DNA of 64,000 nt from the NCBI GenBank assembly GCA_018222605.1, contig JAAEZZ010000004.1:186001-250000 (forward strand), read 5' to 3'. This document shows positions 16,014-24,885 of this stretch, one piece after another. The DNA is from Alphaproteobacteria bacterium. GTDB taxonomy: Bacteria > Pseudomonadota > Alphaproteobacteria > Caulobacterales > Hyphomonadaceae. The notes under the pieces were generated by a model. It had not been told where the DNA came from. It did not search any database and saw nothing but the letters and a program-made list of their open reading frames with translations. The first letter of the stretch is position 1, and every line of letters begins with the position of its first letter. A program made the position numbers and the translations under genes.

Positions 16014-16886
16014 ATGGGAGAACTCGGTCTCAATAAGATTTTCGGTGCGCTGCTGGCCACCGCCCTCGGCCTGTTCGCACTGCACGAACTGTCGAATGTC
16101 GTATTCAGCCATGGAAGCGAAGGCGGCCATGGTGAAGAACATGCTGAAGCCACCTCCATGTCGGAGCAGATGTGCGCGAAGTTCGCCTACTGCGTCGATG
16201 TTGCCGATGCAGGCGGCAGTGGCGGTGAAGAGGAAGAGGTCTTTGATCTCGGCCTTCTGCTCGCCAATGCAGACGTTTCCCGTGGGGAGCGGACTTTCAA
16301 AGGCCAATGTACCACCTGCCACACGATCGAAGCTGGCGGCGCGAACGGTACCGGTCCGAACCTGCACAATGTGGTTGGCGCCGAAAAAGCCCACCATGCA
16401 GGCTTCAACTATTCCGCCGCACTTTCCGGCATGGATGGCACATGGACCTATGAAAACCTCAATGAGTGGCTAACCAATCCAAGTTCCTATGCACGTGGTA
16501 CGTCAATGTCCTTTGCCGGCCTGCGCCGCGATGCTGATCGTATCAACGTGATTGCCTACCTGGCTTCCAACACGGAAAACCCGCCGCCCTTCCCTGAGCC
16601 GCTGCCGGCTGCTGAAGAAGGGGACGACAGCGAAGCTGTAGATGCGGAACTTCCGGAAGGTGGCATTGAAGCCATGGAAAATCCAACTCTGGCAACAGGT
16701 GAGGTCGAAACCGTGGATTCTGTTGACGGAACAGGCGTGAATGATGGCGATGTCGGCGAAACGGTAACCATTGCTGACGACGCTGCTGATGCGATCAACG
16801 AAGAAGAAGCTAACTCTGCCATGGAGTCTGCTGAAGACACGTTCGAGGAAGAAGCCCCGACACTGACGGAAGAAGAAGGCGAGTAA
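16014..16886 (+). CDS. Membrane-anchored cytochrome c (CycM-like) with acidic tail
   Basis: Class I c-type cytochrome carrying electrons from the bc1 complex to a terminal oxidase in the periplasm. The 290-aa protein has an N-terminal uncleaved anchor (about 6-28), a His/Glu-rich linker, a cytochrome domain (about 85-190) with the heme motif CTTCH (about 99-103), GTGPNLHNVVG, and the axial Met in TSMSFAG (about 165). The final ~95 residues are a highly acidic, low-complexity extension (many Glu/Asp, ending TLTEEEGE) not needed for heme binding and unusual for this family. GGAAG lies upstream of the ATG. Divergent from pheA. Confidence 0.9.
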   Translation: MGELGLNKIFGALLATALGLFALHELSNVVFSHGSEGGHGEEHAEATSMSEQMCAKFAYCVDVADAGGSGGEEEEVFDLGLLLANADVSRGERTFKGQCTTCHTIEAGGANGTGPNLHNVVGAEKAHHAGFNYSAALSGMDGTWTYENLNEWLTNPSSYARGTSMSFAGLRRDADRINVIAYLASNTENPPPFPEPLPAAEEGDDSEAVDAELPEGGIEAMENPTLATGEVETVDSVDGTGVNDGDVGETVTIADDAADAINEEEANSAMESAEDTFEEEAPTLTEEEGE

Positions 16887-16902
16887 GCCTGACGGCGCGG
16901 GG

Positions 16903-17745
16903 TCAGGCCATCCAGGCCGGTTCCGCCCCTCTTTCAGACGAAACATCTATACGCCGAGCCCCTATGGGCTCGGCGTAATAGTTTGCGATACGGGTAATCG
17001 CGCCGTCCAGCGGCTCCACAGCAACCGCCATATGCCAGGCATTGGCATGCATCATATGCTCGGCATCCATCATGATGCCGACATGGCCTTTCCAGAACAC
17101 GAGATCCCCCCGGCGCAAGGCCTCCGCCTGTCGCCAGTCCGGGATATCGTCTCCCGCCCAGGCATATTGCATATCACTGTCACGCGGCAGCAGGACGCCC
17201 ACAGCCTCGAAGGCCTGTTGCATAAGGCCAGTACAATCGATCCCGACACTCTGCCGCGCGCCCCAGAGATAGGGCGCGCCAAGGAAACGCTCTGCAATAG
17301 CAGCCGGATCGCTCTCCAGCTCGACCAATTCAGCCACATGCCGCTTGTGTACCCATCCGGCGCGATCGGCATGAAGCCAGTCCCCTTCCTGTCCGCTGAC
17401 GGCCAGGCGCGCGCCGAGACTGAGCAGGATGCTCGGCGCGGACTTCAAATCCGGCTCGGAATAGGCATGCGCCAGACGCGAGCGTATCTTGTGCGAGGGC
17501 TCAAACACGGTCTCGGAGAGGCCCTCCACAAGCGCCCAGCCAACATAGCGGTCCCGTCGGCACTGAACGCGTGCAAAACCGCCCTGACGCTCATAGACGT
17601 CGACAATCTCGCCATGCAGGGCCTGCGTGGCCAAGCGGGCGTCCGGATCAGGCGTTTCATACAAGCCCAGCGCAGCCGCAATCACCTGACATATCTCAGG
17701 CTCGCCCTCAGGGCGCTTCAGTCTCTTGTCATCAAATTCCGGCAT
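16903..17745 (-). CDS. NlpC/P60 peptidoglycan endopeptidase with SH3 domains
   Basis: A 280-aa cell-wall hydrolase that would cut peptide stems. The N-terminal half (about 20-140) contains two bacterial SH3-like segments (VDVYERQGGFARVQCRRDRY, LAVSGQEGDWLHADRAGWV). The catalytic NlpC/P60 domain (about 150-262) starts GAPYLWGARQSVGIDCTGLM with the nucleophile Cys in DCTGL, and has the catalytic His in GHVGIMMD followed by HANAWHM. No signal peptide is visible, so it may act as a cytosolic recycling enzyme or be exported by another route. Convergent with the cytochrome gene. Confidence 0.9.
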   Translation of the reverse strand: MPEFDDKRLKRPEGEPEICQVIAAALGLYETPDPDARLATQALHGEIVDVYERQGGFARVQCRRDRYVGWALVEGLSETVFEPSHKIRSRLAHAYSEPDLKSAPSILLSLGARLAVSGQEGDWLHADRAGWVHKRHVAELVELESDPAAIAERFLGAPYLWGARQSVGIDCTGLMQQAFEAVGVLLPRDSDMQYAWAGDDIPDWRQAEALRRGDLVFWKGHVGIMMDAEHMMHANAWHMAVAVEPLDGAITRIANYYAEPIGARRIDVSSERGAEPAWMA

Positions 17746-17769
17746 GCCGAGCCTCGCCTTGCGGCACCT

Positions 17770-18162
17770 TTAGGCAGCGGCGGTCGAGTTTCCACCTGCC
17801 TTTTTCGGCGCCAGTTCAGAGTCATCCTTGCCGGAAGCTGCGGCAAGAACAAGGCCGGAAAAGGTCCGCAGATAGCTCATTCCGGCGGGTGTGCGCTCAA
17901 TGAAGATATTGCGCAGATCGCTGTCATCCTTGATGCGGCGAATGAAATCCAGGCGCGACAGGGCATCCAGGGCGCGCGTCACAGCCGGCTTAGCAATATT
18001 CAGATGCTCAGCCAGCCCCCGCACCGTATGCGGGCCGGGTGTCAGCGCTATGGTCATCAGGATGGCTTGCTGGCGGGCTGTCAGGTCTGGCGCGTCAGAG
18101 CGTACGGACGCCGTTACAGCGCGACGCCACAATTCCAGACCTTCACGCTCAGACATTCCCAT
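17770..18162 (-). CDS. MarR-family transcriptional regulator
   Basis: A 130-aa winged-helix protein: LTARQQAILMTIALTPGPHT (about 27-46), the recognition region VRGLAEHLNIAKPAVTRALD (about 47-66) and the wing (LDFIRRIKDDSDLRNIFIERT). The extension after about residue 108 is short and charged. The frame continues upstream to 18795 but that part is antisense to zur with aberrant composition, so the ATG at 18162 is taken. It lies 129 bases from the divergent zur start; an inverted repeat between them could be its operator. It sits 24 bases upstream of the NlpC/P60 gene and may be co-transcribed with it. Confidence 0.85.
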   Translation of the reverse strand: MGMSEREGLELWRRAVTASVRSDAPDLTARQQAILMTIALTPGPHTVRGLAEHLNIAKPAVTRALDALSRLDFIRRIKDDSDLRNIFIERTPAGMSYLRTFSGLVLAAASGKDDSELAPKKAGGNSTAAA

Positions 18163-18200
18163 GGCTCTACCCTTGTTTTCTTCGCTTTGTTGGAGAATCT

Positions 18201-18237
18201 CAGCTGATTTGCAGAGGCCGTCTAGAGGCCTCAGCTG
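18201..18237. repeat. Nested inverted repeats between marR and zur
   Basis: GAGGCC (18214-18219) and GGCCTC (18227-18232) flank a 7-base centre. An outer pair, CAGCTGA (18201-18207) and TCAGCTG (18231-18237), overlaps them. They lie in the only space available for the divergent promoters of the MarR and Zur genes, so an operator is plausible. No match to a known Zur box is evident. Confidence 0.4.
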
Positions 18238-18290
18238 TAAAGTTGGGGACAGGTCTTCACATCCGGCGCAAAACGCACGACATTGGGGAC

Positions 18291-18770
18291 ATGACCCACG
18301 CGCACGAAGATATTCATGCCAATACGCCCTGCAGCCCGCAGGATGTGGACGCATTCCTGCTGGAGGCCGAAGCCCTTGTGGCACGCCAAGGCCAGCGCAT
18401 GACTCGCATTCGCCGCAAGGTGTTGCGTCTGCTGTTGGAAAGCGAAGAACCGGCCAAGGCGTATGACCTGCTGGCGAATCTGGACGGGGAAGGTTCGGCA
18501 AAGCCGCCGACCATCTATCGCGCTCTGGATTTCCTGCAGGATACAGGGCTTGCCCACAAGATCGAGAGCCTGAACGCCTATGTTGCCTGCGGCCATGCCA
18601 GCCACAGTCATTCGGCCGTCTTCCTGATCTGCGACAAATGCAATGCCGCTGAAGAGCTGCATGCCACTGCCACAAGCGAAGCCCTGCGCGCCGAAACGGA
18701 TGCGGCGGGCTTTCACATGAACCGTGCCGTCGTTGAAGTGCGCGGCATTTGCCGGGACTGCGCCGCGTGA
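18291..18770 (+). CDS. zur: Fur-family zinc uptake regulator
   Basis: A 159-aa repressor of the Fur family, Zur type. It shows the winged helix (MTRIRRKVLRLLLESEEPAK and PPTIYRALDFLQDTGLAHKIES) and the metal-sensing C-terminal domain with HASHSHSAVFLICDKCNAAEEL and ICRDCAA, supplying the two CxxC pairs of the structural zinc site. The His-rich N-terminus (MTHAHEDIH) is typical of Zur. The frame is open from 18039 but overlaps marR; the ATG at 18291 with GGGG just upstream fits the family start. The downstream thioesterase gene overlaps the stop as GTGA, implying translational coupling. No znuABC genes are in the window. Confidence 0.88.
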   Translation: MTHAHEDIHANTPCSPQDVDAFLLEAEALVARQGQRMTRIRRKVLRLLLESEEPAKAYDLLANLDGEGSAKPPTIYRALDFLQDTGLAHKIESLNAYVACGHASHSHSAVFLICDKCNAAEELHATATSEALRAETDAAGFHMNRAVVEVRGICRDCAA

Positions 18771-19690
18771 TCACTTTATGGATGGGTAGCTGCAATCAAT
18801 GGGATTGCGACGAGATGGGCCACATGAATGTGCGGGTCTATCTGGAAAAACAGATGGAAGGCCTGGCCGCATTTGCGGTGAACCTGAACATGGCGCACGC
18901 CTTCCGCAAGGATTCGCCCTCCACAATCATTCCGGTTGACCAGCATATCCGCTTCATCCGCGAAGTGCTGCCGGGCCGCCCGCTCAGCATGAAGGGCTGC
19001 CTGCTGGATACCGGTGAAACTGATGCCCTGGTTTATCAGGAGCTGCGCCACTCCGACGGGGCGCTCGCCGCCGCCATGCGTACCCGCGTTGCGCATGTGG
19101 ACGCCACAGCCCGCGAACCTTTTGCCTGGAGCAGCCGCACCCGCGAAGCCTTCAGCGAGTATATGGATACGGCGCCGGAAGAATCTGCTCCGCGCTCTGT
19201 CGATCTGTCACATCCCGGCCTGCCTGTGGAAGAGATCACGCTGGATCGGGTCAAGTCCTGCGGAGCGCCCATGATCGGTAGAGGCGCTGTGCCGCCCCAG
19301 CATCTGGACGTCCATGGGCGGATGTATCCCTACTGGATGATCGGGCGCACATCTGACTCCGTGCCGAACCTTCTATTCGACTGGCGCAAACGCGTGGCGG
19401 AATCGGCCGGAGACCGCCGCATGGGCGCAGCTGTTCTGGAATACCGCATCCGCTATCACGCGATGCCGATGGCGGGAGACCTCTATGAGATCTATTCCTC
19501 CTTTGGCGGAGCAAATGGAAAGACACACGCTCTGATCCACTGGATGATGGACCCGGCCACAGGCAAGCCTTGGGCGACGATGCAGGCAACCGCCATTACG
19601 CTGGATCTGGATGCCCGCAAGGCGATCCCAGCCCCGCCGGAAATGGTGGAGGAGCTGACAAAGATCGCTCCTCCAGGATTGGCGGTTTAG
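18767..19690 (+). CDS. Acyl-CoA thioesterase-like protein, double hotdog
   Basis: A 307-aa protein with two hotdog-fold halves. The first begins CNQWDCDEMGHMNVRVYLEK (about 10-29), the 4HBT-type active-site pattern, and the second has PPQHLDVHGRMYPYWMIGR (about 181-199), a matching motif. Such duplicated hotdog proteins are usually annotated as thioesterases acting on acyl-CoA; the substrate is unknown. I take the GTG at 18767 as start because it overlaps the zur stop (GTGA); an ATG at 18782 is the alternative. The last bases share TTAG with the stop of the convergent aminotransferase gene. Confidence 0.75.
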   Translation: MITLWMGSCNQWDCDEMGHMNVRVYLEKQMEGLAAFAVNLNMAHAFRKDSPSTIIPVDQHIRFIREVLPGRPLSMKGCLLDTGETDALVYQELRHSDGALAAAMRTRVAHVDATAREPFAWSSRTREAFSEYMDTAPEESAPRSVDLSHPGLPVEEITLDRVKSCGAPMIGRGAVPPQHLDVHGRMYPYWMIGRTSDSVPNLLFDWRKRVAESAGDRRMGAAVLEYRIRYHAMPMAGDLYEIYSSFGGANGKTHALIHWMMDPATGKPWATMQATAITLDLDARKAIPAPPEMVEELTKIAPPGLAV

Positions 19691-20880
19691 GCGTCCTTGG
19701 CGATGATCTCTGCAATAGCAGGGATATCTTTCGTGCTAAGACCCGCAATATTGATGCGGCCGGAATTCGGCATGTAGAGACCGCTCTTTTCGCGCATGGC
19801 CGTGATCGCATCCTTTGACAGCGGCAACTGGCTGAACATGCCGTTCTGATGCGCTACGGCTCCCAGACGATTGGAGCCTGTCTTGCTGACCAGTTGCTCA
19901 GCCAGGGATTTGCGCAGCGAGATCATCCGTTCACGCATCTGGGTAAGTTCGGCCTCCCATTCTGCGCGCAGCTCTGCATCCCCAAGAATGGTCGCAACGA
20001 TAGCGGCGCCATGCGCTGGCGGCATGGAATAGCTGGCCCGCGCCAGAGAGGCGACATGCGTCGTGGCCGCAGCAATACCTTCAGCGGAGTCCCCGATGGC
20101 CAGGAAACATCCTGCGCGTTCGCGATAGAGGCCAAAATTCTTGGAGCAGGAATAAGAGATCAGCGCCTCCCCTGCCGTCTCGATGAAGGCGCGCACGCCG
20201 GCAACATCCTCATCCAGGCCATTGGCAAAGCCGTGATAGGCAACATCCAGCATGGCAATCAGGCCGCGTTCCTTCACCAGCGCGCCCACCTTGCGCCAGT
20301 CGTCAACGCTCAAGTCGATGCCGGTCGGGTTGTGGCAGGGCCCCTGAATGATCAGGCCGTCACCGCGCTCTGCCTTGGCGATGTCTGCGAGCATGGCATC
20401 AAGGTCCAGCTCCCCGGTTTCCGGATCGGCGTAGGCATACTCAGCCACATCCAGGCCCGTGAACTTCACAACGTTCGGATGGTTTGGCCAGGTCGGGTTG
20501 GAAACCCAGACCTTCTTTACACCCATACGTTTCATCAGGCCCGTTCCCAGGAACAGCGCACCGCAGCCGCCCGGCGCGGTGAATGACAGGGTACGGCCTT
20601 CCTTGATGGCGGCGGAGCCTTCACCGAACACAAAATTCTCGATGGCGGCGCAATAGTCCGTATTCCCGCGCGGGCCTTCATACACTTTGGTCGTCTGGGC
20701 TTTCAGGATCCTCTCCTCTGCCTTTGCCACTGCGGACATGACAGGCGTCTGGCCAGCTTCGTTCCTGTAGACCCCCACACCGAGATCAAACTTCTCATCG
20801 CGTGGATCTTCACGATAGGCGGCCATCAGGCCCAGCAAAGCGTCTGGTGGCAAGGCCGAAAGAGTGGAAAATTGAGACAT
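19687..20880 (-). CDS. Aromatic/aspartate aminotransferase, class I
   Basis: PLP-dependent fold-type I transaminase of the AspC/TyrB group (397 aa), interconverting aspartate or aromatic amino acids with their keto acids. Motifs: FDLGVGVYRNEAGQTPV (about 32-48), the substrate loop PTWPNHPNVV, GPCHNPTGIDLS (about 174-185, Asn contacting PLP), DVAYHGFANG (Asp/Tyr), the Schiff-base Lys in YSCSKNFGLYRERAG (about 238) and the C-terminal Arg region. It could supply the aromatic keto acid used by the hpd operon nearby or act with pheA products. The start at 20880 (MSQFSTL) fits the family; the frame extends to 20928 without support. Confidence 0.9.
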   Translation of the reverse strand: MSQFSTLSALPPDALLGLMAAYREDPRDEKFDLGVGVYRNEAGQTPVMSAVAKAEERILKAQTTKVYEGPRGNTDYCAAIENFVFGEGSAAIKEGRTLSFTAPGGCGALFLGTGLMKRMGVKKVWVSNPTWPNHPNVVKFTGLDVAEYAYADPETGELDLDAMLADIAKAERGDGLIIQGPCHNPTGIDLSVDDWRKVGALVKERGLIAMLDVAYHGFANGLDEDVAGVRAFIETAGEALISYSCSKNFGLYRERAGCFLAIGDSAEGIAAATTHVASLARASYSMPPAHGAAIVATILGDAELRAEWEAELTQMRERMISLRKSLAEQLVSKTGSNRLGAVAHQNGMFSQLPLSKDAITAMREKSGLYMPNSGRINIAGLSTKDIPAIAEIIAKDA

Positions 20881-21017
20881 GTGTGCGATCCGTTTCTGGA
20901 GTGGAGGAACGCGGCGGACATTAGGCATTTGCCCCCCCTATCGCAACCGCCAGCGGCATGTTTTGGAACCTATAACCGCTCTGCGGATTGTTTTGTCACA
21001 CCCTTGAAAGGCAGGAC

Positions 21018-21851
21018 ATGAAGCACACGGCCAACACCGCCCTCGAATGGCTGATGCGTGCAGGGTATGGCGCGCGCGGGGTTGTCTATTTGATTGTCGG
21101 CGGTATTGCCTTGTTTGCGGCCATCAATGGCGGTGAGGCGGAGGGGACCTCCGGAGCACTTGAGTTTATGATCCGCCAGCCTTTCGGGGTCATACTGCTC
21201 GCCATTACGGCAGCAGGCCTGTTTTCCTACACGCTGTGGCGCCTGGTAGATGGCGTGATGGACCTTGAGGATGAGGGCGATGATGCGGAGGGGTATGCGA
21301 ACCGCCTCGGGCAAATCATGTCTGGCCTCACCCATGCCGCACTTGGCGTTTCGGCCATCCTTATCCTGATCAAGGGCTCAAAAGACACAGGCGGCGGGGG
21401 AAGCGGCGCAGAGAATTGGAGCGCGACGCTGATGCAACACCCCATAGGCCGCCTTGTGGTCATCGCCGCAGGCATCACGACCCTGTCTGTCGCGATCTAT
21501 CTTTTCTATAAATCCTGGTCCGCCGCACACCGAAAGGACATTATCCGTACCGATATGGCCGAAATGCTGGAGCCAGCGGTCCGCTTTGGCCTCGCCGCGC
21601 ATGGCTTTGTGCTGCTGATCGTTGGCGGCCTGATCCTGTGGGCAGGCATATCCGCCGATGCTGACAAAGCCGCCGGACTGGGGGAAGCTTTACAGATACT
21701 GGAAACCCAGCCCTTTGGGCGCACATTGTTGGCCCTAGCAGGCGCAGGCCTGTGTGGATTTGCCGTGTACTGTTTTGTAATGGCCCGCTACCGCATTGTG
21801 CCGAAGCTGGCAGGCGACACGCTTAAAACGCTCGCATCGCCTATAGACTGA
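21018..21851 (+). CDS. DUF1206 membrane protein
   Basis: A 277-aa integral membrane protein of the DUF1206 family, which is built from three repeats of a two-helix unit. The repeats begin with similar motifs: MRAGYGARGVVYLIVGGIAL (about 13-32), LTHAALGVSAILILIKG and GLAAHGFVLLIVGGLIL. QPFG appears after the first and third units. Six hydrophobic helices are visible, with soluble loops (DLEDEGDDAEGY) between. Function is unknown. The ATG at 21018 has GGCAGGA upstream. The gene is convergent with scoB, three bases between the stops, and no terminator is visible. Confidence 0.82.
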   Translation: MKHTANTALEWLMRAGYGARGVVYLIVGGIALFAAINGGEAEGTSGALEFMIRQPFGVILLAITAAGLFSYTLWRLVDGVMDLEDEGDDAEGYANRLGQIMSGLTHAALGVSAILILIKGSKDTGGGGSGAENWSATLMQHPIGRLVVIAAGITTLSVAIYLFYKSWSAAHRKDIIRTDMAEMLEPAVRFGLAAHGFVLLIVGGLILWAGISADADKAAGLGEALQILETQPFGRTLLALAGAGLCGFAVYCFVMARYRIVPKLAGDTLKTLASPID

Positions 21852-21854
21852 TCC

Positions 21855-22484
21855 CTACTCGACCAGCGTAGCCTCTGTCTTGGATTTCACTTCGTCCATC
21901 GTCACGCCGGGCGCCAGCTCAATCACTTTGAGACCGCCTTCGACGACATCCATAACGCAGAGATCCGTAATGATCCGGTCAATCACGCCTGTGCCGGTCA
22001 GCGGCAGGGTGCATTCCTTCAGAACCTTGGACTCGCCCTTCTTGTTGGCGTGATCAGTCACGACCACAACGCGGCCAACACCGGCCACCAGATCCATCGC
22101 GCCGCCCATGCCCTTCACCAGCTTTCCCGGAATCATCCAGTTGGCGAGGTCTCCATTCTCGGCCACTTCCATCGCACCGAGAATAGCCATGGCGATCTTG
22201 CCACCGCGGATCATGCCGAAACTGGTTGCGCTGTCGAAATAGACAGATTGCGGAAGTTCGGTGATCGTCTGCTTGCCGGCATTGATCAGATCCGGGTCTT
22301 CTTCGCCTTCATAGGGGAACGGGCCCATGCCCAGCATGCCGTTTTCCGATTGCAGCGTAACATTCACGCCCTCCGGAATATGGTTTGCTACCAGCGTCGG
22401 AATCCCGATGCCGAGGTTCACATACATCCCGTCTTCAAGTTCCTGCGCCGCGCGGGCGGCCATTTGGTCACGATCCCAAGGCAT
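21855..22484 (-). CDS. scoB: 3-oxoacid CoA-transferase, subunit B
   Basis: Beta subunit (209 aa) of succinyl-CoA:3-ketoacid CoA-transferase, which activates acetoacetate. The subunit carries the catalytic Glu in [14 protein letters not shown] (about 46-58) and the GIGIP motif ([20 protein letters not shown]). Further family blocks are [20 protein letters not shown] and [17 protein letters not shown]. The ATG at 22484 overlaps the scoA stop (TGATG), and the frame extension to 22718 is only antisense read-through of scoA sequence. It is the last gene of the tyrosine-degradation operon and uses the acetoacetate released by the hydrolase encoded upstream. Confidence 0.95.
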   Translation of the reverse strand: MPWDRDQMAARAAQELEDGMYVNLGIGIPTLVANHIPEGVNVTLQSENGMLGMGPFPYEGEEDPDLINAGKQTITELPQSVYFDSATSFGMIRGGKIAMAILGAMEVAENGDLANWMIPGKLVKGMGGAMDLVAGVGRVVVVTDHANKKGESKVLKECTLPLTGTGVIDRIITDLCVMDVVEGGLKVIELAPGVTMDEVKSKTEATLVE

Positions 22485-23191
22485 CAGGCGCTCTCCTTCT
22501 TGCGGACGGTCCGCTGTTCGATGCGTTTTTCGAATTCGCCCTGTACCAGACGGTGCACATAGATGCCCGGCAGGTGGATGGCGTCGGGGTCCAGTTCGCC
22601 CGGCTCGACAATTTCTTCCACTTCCATGACGCAAACCTTGCCGCAGGTCGCGGCGGGCAGGTTGAAGTTGCGCGCCGTCTTGCGGAAGATCGCATTGCCG
22701 GTCGTGTCCGCCTTCCATGCCTTCACAATGGCGAGGTCCGCGAAGATCCCCTCTTCCAGGATATAAGTCTCGCCGTTGAAATCCTTGTGCTCCTTGCCCT
22801 CAGCGACCAGCGTGCCGACGCCGGTCTTGGTGTAGAAGCCCGGAATGCCTGCGCCGCCGGCGCGCATGCGCTCTGCCAGCGTGCCCTGCGGGTTGAATTC
22901 CAGTTCAAGCTCACCGGAGAGATATTGCCGCATGAACTCGGCATTCTCGCCCACATAGGACGAGCACATCTTCTTCACTTGCCGTGTCTGCAACAGGACG
23001 CCCAGACCGAAATCGTCGACGCCGGCATTGTTGGAATAGACCGTCAGGTCTTTCGTACCAGCATCGCGGATAGCCGCGATGGCCAATTCGGGTATGCCGC
23101 ACAGGCCAAAGCCGCCTGCGGCAATCGTCATGCCGTCAAACAACAGGCCATCCAGAGCCTCTGCGGCTGTTTTATAGATTTTGCTCGCCAT
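22484..23191 (-). CDS. scoA: 3-oxoacid CoA-transferase, subunit A
   Basis: Alpha subunit (235 aa) of succinyl-CoA:3-ketoacid CoA-transferase. Family motifs: [20 protein letters not shown] (about 15-34; CoA-binding glycine-rich loop), [37 protein letters not shown] and [13 protein letters not shown]. It works with the subunit B encoded immediately downstream (TGATG overlap) to transfer CoA from succinyl-CoA to acetoacetate. GGGAGG lies 10 bases before the ATG at 23191. The gene follows the fumarylacetoacetate hydrolase gene by 44 bases on the same strand. Confidence 0.95.
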   Translation of the reverse strand: MASKIYKTAAEALDGLLFDGMTIAAGGFGLCGIPELAIAAIRDAGTKDLTVYSNNAGVDDFGLGVLLQTRQVKKMCSSYVGENAEFMRQYLSGELELEFNPQGTLAERMRAGGAGIPGFYTKTGVGTLVAEGKEHKDFNGETYILEEGIFADLAIVKAWKADTTGNAIFRKTARNFNLPAATCGKVCVMEVEEIVEPGELDPDAIHLPGIYVHRLVQGEFEKRIEQRTVRKKESA

Positions 23192-23235
23192 TAAGTGCAG
23201 GCCTCCCCTTGGGTAATGTTGCACTGCAGCAGGGT

Positions 23236-24246
23236 TTAGACCTGCTCGACGGTTTGTTCAATGGCACCGAAGATCGAATGTCCCGCCTTATCGAGCATTT
23301 CAATACGCACCGTATCGCCGGGGGACATGAAAGGCGTCTTGAACTCACCCGTGGCAATCTTTTCGATCATGCGGATTTCGGCGATGCAGGAATAGCCCCG
23401 CCCACCTTCCGACACGGGCTTGCCTGCCCCACCATCGGCATCCTTGTTGGAAACCGTGCCGGAACCAATGACCGTGCCCGCGCTGAGCGGACGCGTCTTG
23501 GCGGCGTGCGCCACCAGACGTGCCAGGCTGAACGTTGCGTCCTGCGCGGCTTCTGCGCGCCCAAAGGCATCGCCATTATAGTCCACATGCAGCGGCAGGT
23601 GCACCAGACTGTCCTTCCAGGCATCGCCCAGTTCGTCCGGCGTGACGGCGACCGGCGTGAAGGCGCTTGGCGGCTTGGACTGGAAGAAGCCGAAACCCTT
23701 GGCCAGTTCCGCCGGTATCAGGCCACGCAGCGACACGTCATTGCACAGCATGACCAGCTTGATATGACCCGCGGCATCTGCCTCGCTGACGCCCATCGGC
23801 ACATCATCGGTGATGACCGCGATCTCCCCTTCCATGTCGCAGCCCCAGGCCGTGTCGCCCAGCGGAATCGCATCGCGGGGGCCAAGGAAGGCATCGGAGC
23901 CGCCTTGGTACATCAGCGGATCATCATAGAAGCTTTCCGGCACTTCGGCTCCGCGCGCCTTGCGCACCAGTTCGACGTGATTGATATAGGCCGACCCGTC
24001 CGCCCACTGATAGGCACGCGGCAGCGGGCTTTCGCAATCATGCTCGTGAAAGCGTGCGGTCGGCACGGAGCCCAGCTCCACCTGCTCCGCCAGCTGTTGC
24101 AGCTTCGGGGCGTAGACGTCCCATTTGTCCAACGCCGCCTGCAGGGTCGGCGCAATTCCCGCCGCATCTGTGTAGCGGGTCAGGTCTTTGGAGACGACGA
24201 CAAGGCGGCCATCACGGGCGCCATTCTTCAGGGTAGCGAGTTTCAT
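23236..24246 (-). CDS. Fumarylacetoacetate hydrolase family protein
   Basis: A 336-aa FAH-superfamily enzyme. In this operon it most likely splits fumarylacetoacetate to fumarate and acetoacetate, the last step of tyrosine breakdown. The metal-binding acidic cluster is visible in [14 protein letters not shown] (about 138-151; the E-x-E pattern), with [28 protein letters not shown], and [17 protein letters not shown] further on. The N-terminal ~100 residues form the usual small cap-like domain. AGGAA lies 7 bases before the ATG at 24246. A SUKH gene precedes it by 42 bases and scoA follows. It resembles the tyrosine-cluster type rather than the short isomerase type of the superfamily. Confidence 0.88.
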   Translation of the reverse strand: MKLATLKNGARDGRLVVVSKDLTRYTDAAGIAPTLQAALDKWDVYAPKLQQLAEQVELGSVPTARFHEHDCESPLPRAYQWADGSAYINHVELVRKARGAEVPESFYDDPLMYQGGSDAFLGPRDAIPLGDTAWGCDMEGEIAVITDDVPMGVSEADAAGHIKLVMLCNDVSLRGLIPAELAKGFGFFQSKPPSAFTPVAVTPDELGDAWKDSLVHLPLHVDYNGDAFGRAEAAQDATFSLARLVAHAAKTRPLSAGTVIGSGTVSNKDADGGAGKPVSEGGRGYSCIAEIRMIEKIATGEFKTPFMSPGDTVRIEMLDKAGHSIFGAIEQTVEQV

Positions 24247-24288
24247 CTTATTCCTCAAAAATTCATGCGGAGTGACTGGTCCACGATC

Positions 24289-24882
24289 TTAATACATCGC
24301 ATCCGGAAACATTTGTTGTTGAATATCATCCGAACGGTCGAAATCCCGATCGACATTTCCGTCTTCGTCAATCCAGATAGCATTCTCTTCAAGCCATTTT
24401 CGCGCTAGTGTGAAATAGTCGAACAGGCTCGGTGCAAGCGCTGATACGCCGACCCCATGAAGCAACTCGAACACGGCGCCGAATGTCTCTGACTGCGGAC
24501 TACAGTCGACCAGCATCCGCGATCCATCACCCGGCGTCGCTATTGGAAAGAAGCCTTGTGGCCAGTAGTCTTTGAAAGCTTCGTCTTCTTCCCAGAGGCG
24601 TTGCGTGATCATGAAATCATCAAGCGCTTCAGCCTCGGAGAAGAAGTAAAAGCAGCCCTCCAGCCACAACTGATCCAGTGTGGTGTCTTCTGAATTCATA
24701 CCATCGAACGTACGCCATAACCATTTCACTTCGTCGGGCAACATCAAACCTTTGACCTTCGTTTCAAAGGTCTCACCTGGCGCCGAGCTACCTTCTCGCA
24801 GATAGGCGACGACACCAGCGCCAGCCTTGCTCAACGATTCGATGTAGGCGGAGATAGGCGTATTCGCCTTTGATTCATCCAT
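24289..24882 (-). CDS. SMI1/KNR4 (SUKH) family protein
   Basis: A 197-aa soluble protein of the SUKH fold. Recognisable blocks: LMLPDEVKWLWRTFDGMN (about 46-64, the ELP-x-D-x-x-FY-like start of SUKH domains), FFPIATPGDGSRMLVDC (about 110-126) and GVSALAPSLFDYFTLARKWLEE (about 146-168). SUKH proteins are mainly immunity proteins of toxin systems, but many housekeeping-like single copies exist. Here it lies inside a metabolic operon: its ATG is 3 bases after the VOC gene stop, and fahA-type gene follows after 42 bases. No toxin gene is nearby. Its coding sequence is visibly less GC-rich than its neighbours, which suggests later insertion. Confidence 0.75.
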   Translation of the reverse strand: MDESKANTPISAYIESLSKAGAGVVAYLREGSSAPGETFETKVKGLMLPDEVKWLWRTFDGMNSEDTTLDQLWLEGCFYFFSEAEALDDFMITQRLWEEDEAFKDYWPQGFFPIATPGDGSRMLVDCSPQSETFGAVFELLHGVGVSALAPSLFDYFTLARKWLEENAIWIDEDGNVDRDFDRSDDIQQQMFPDAMY

Positions 24883-24885
24883 GCG

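Noticed and set aside
18039-18290. N-terminal extension of Zur
   Set aside because: It is antisense to marR; the Fur-family domain and His-rich start begin at 18291.
18163-18795. Long N-terminal extension of the MarR protein
   Set aside because: It is antisense to zur, Arg/Pro/Cys-rich and unlike any domain; the family domain starts near 18162.
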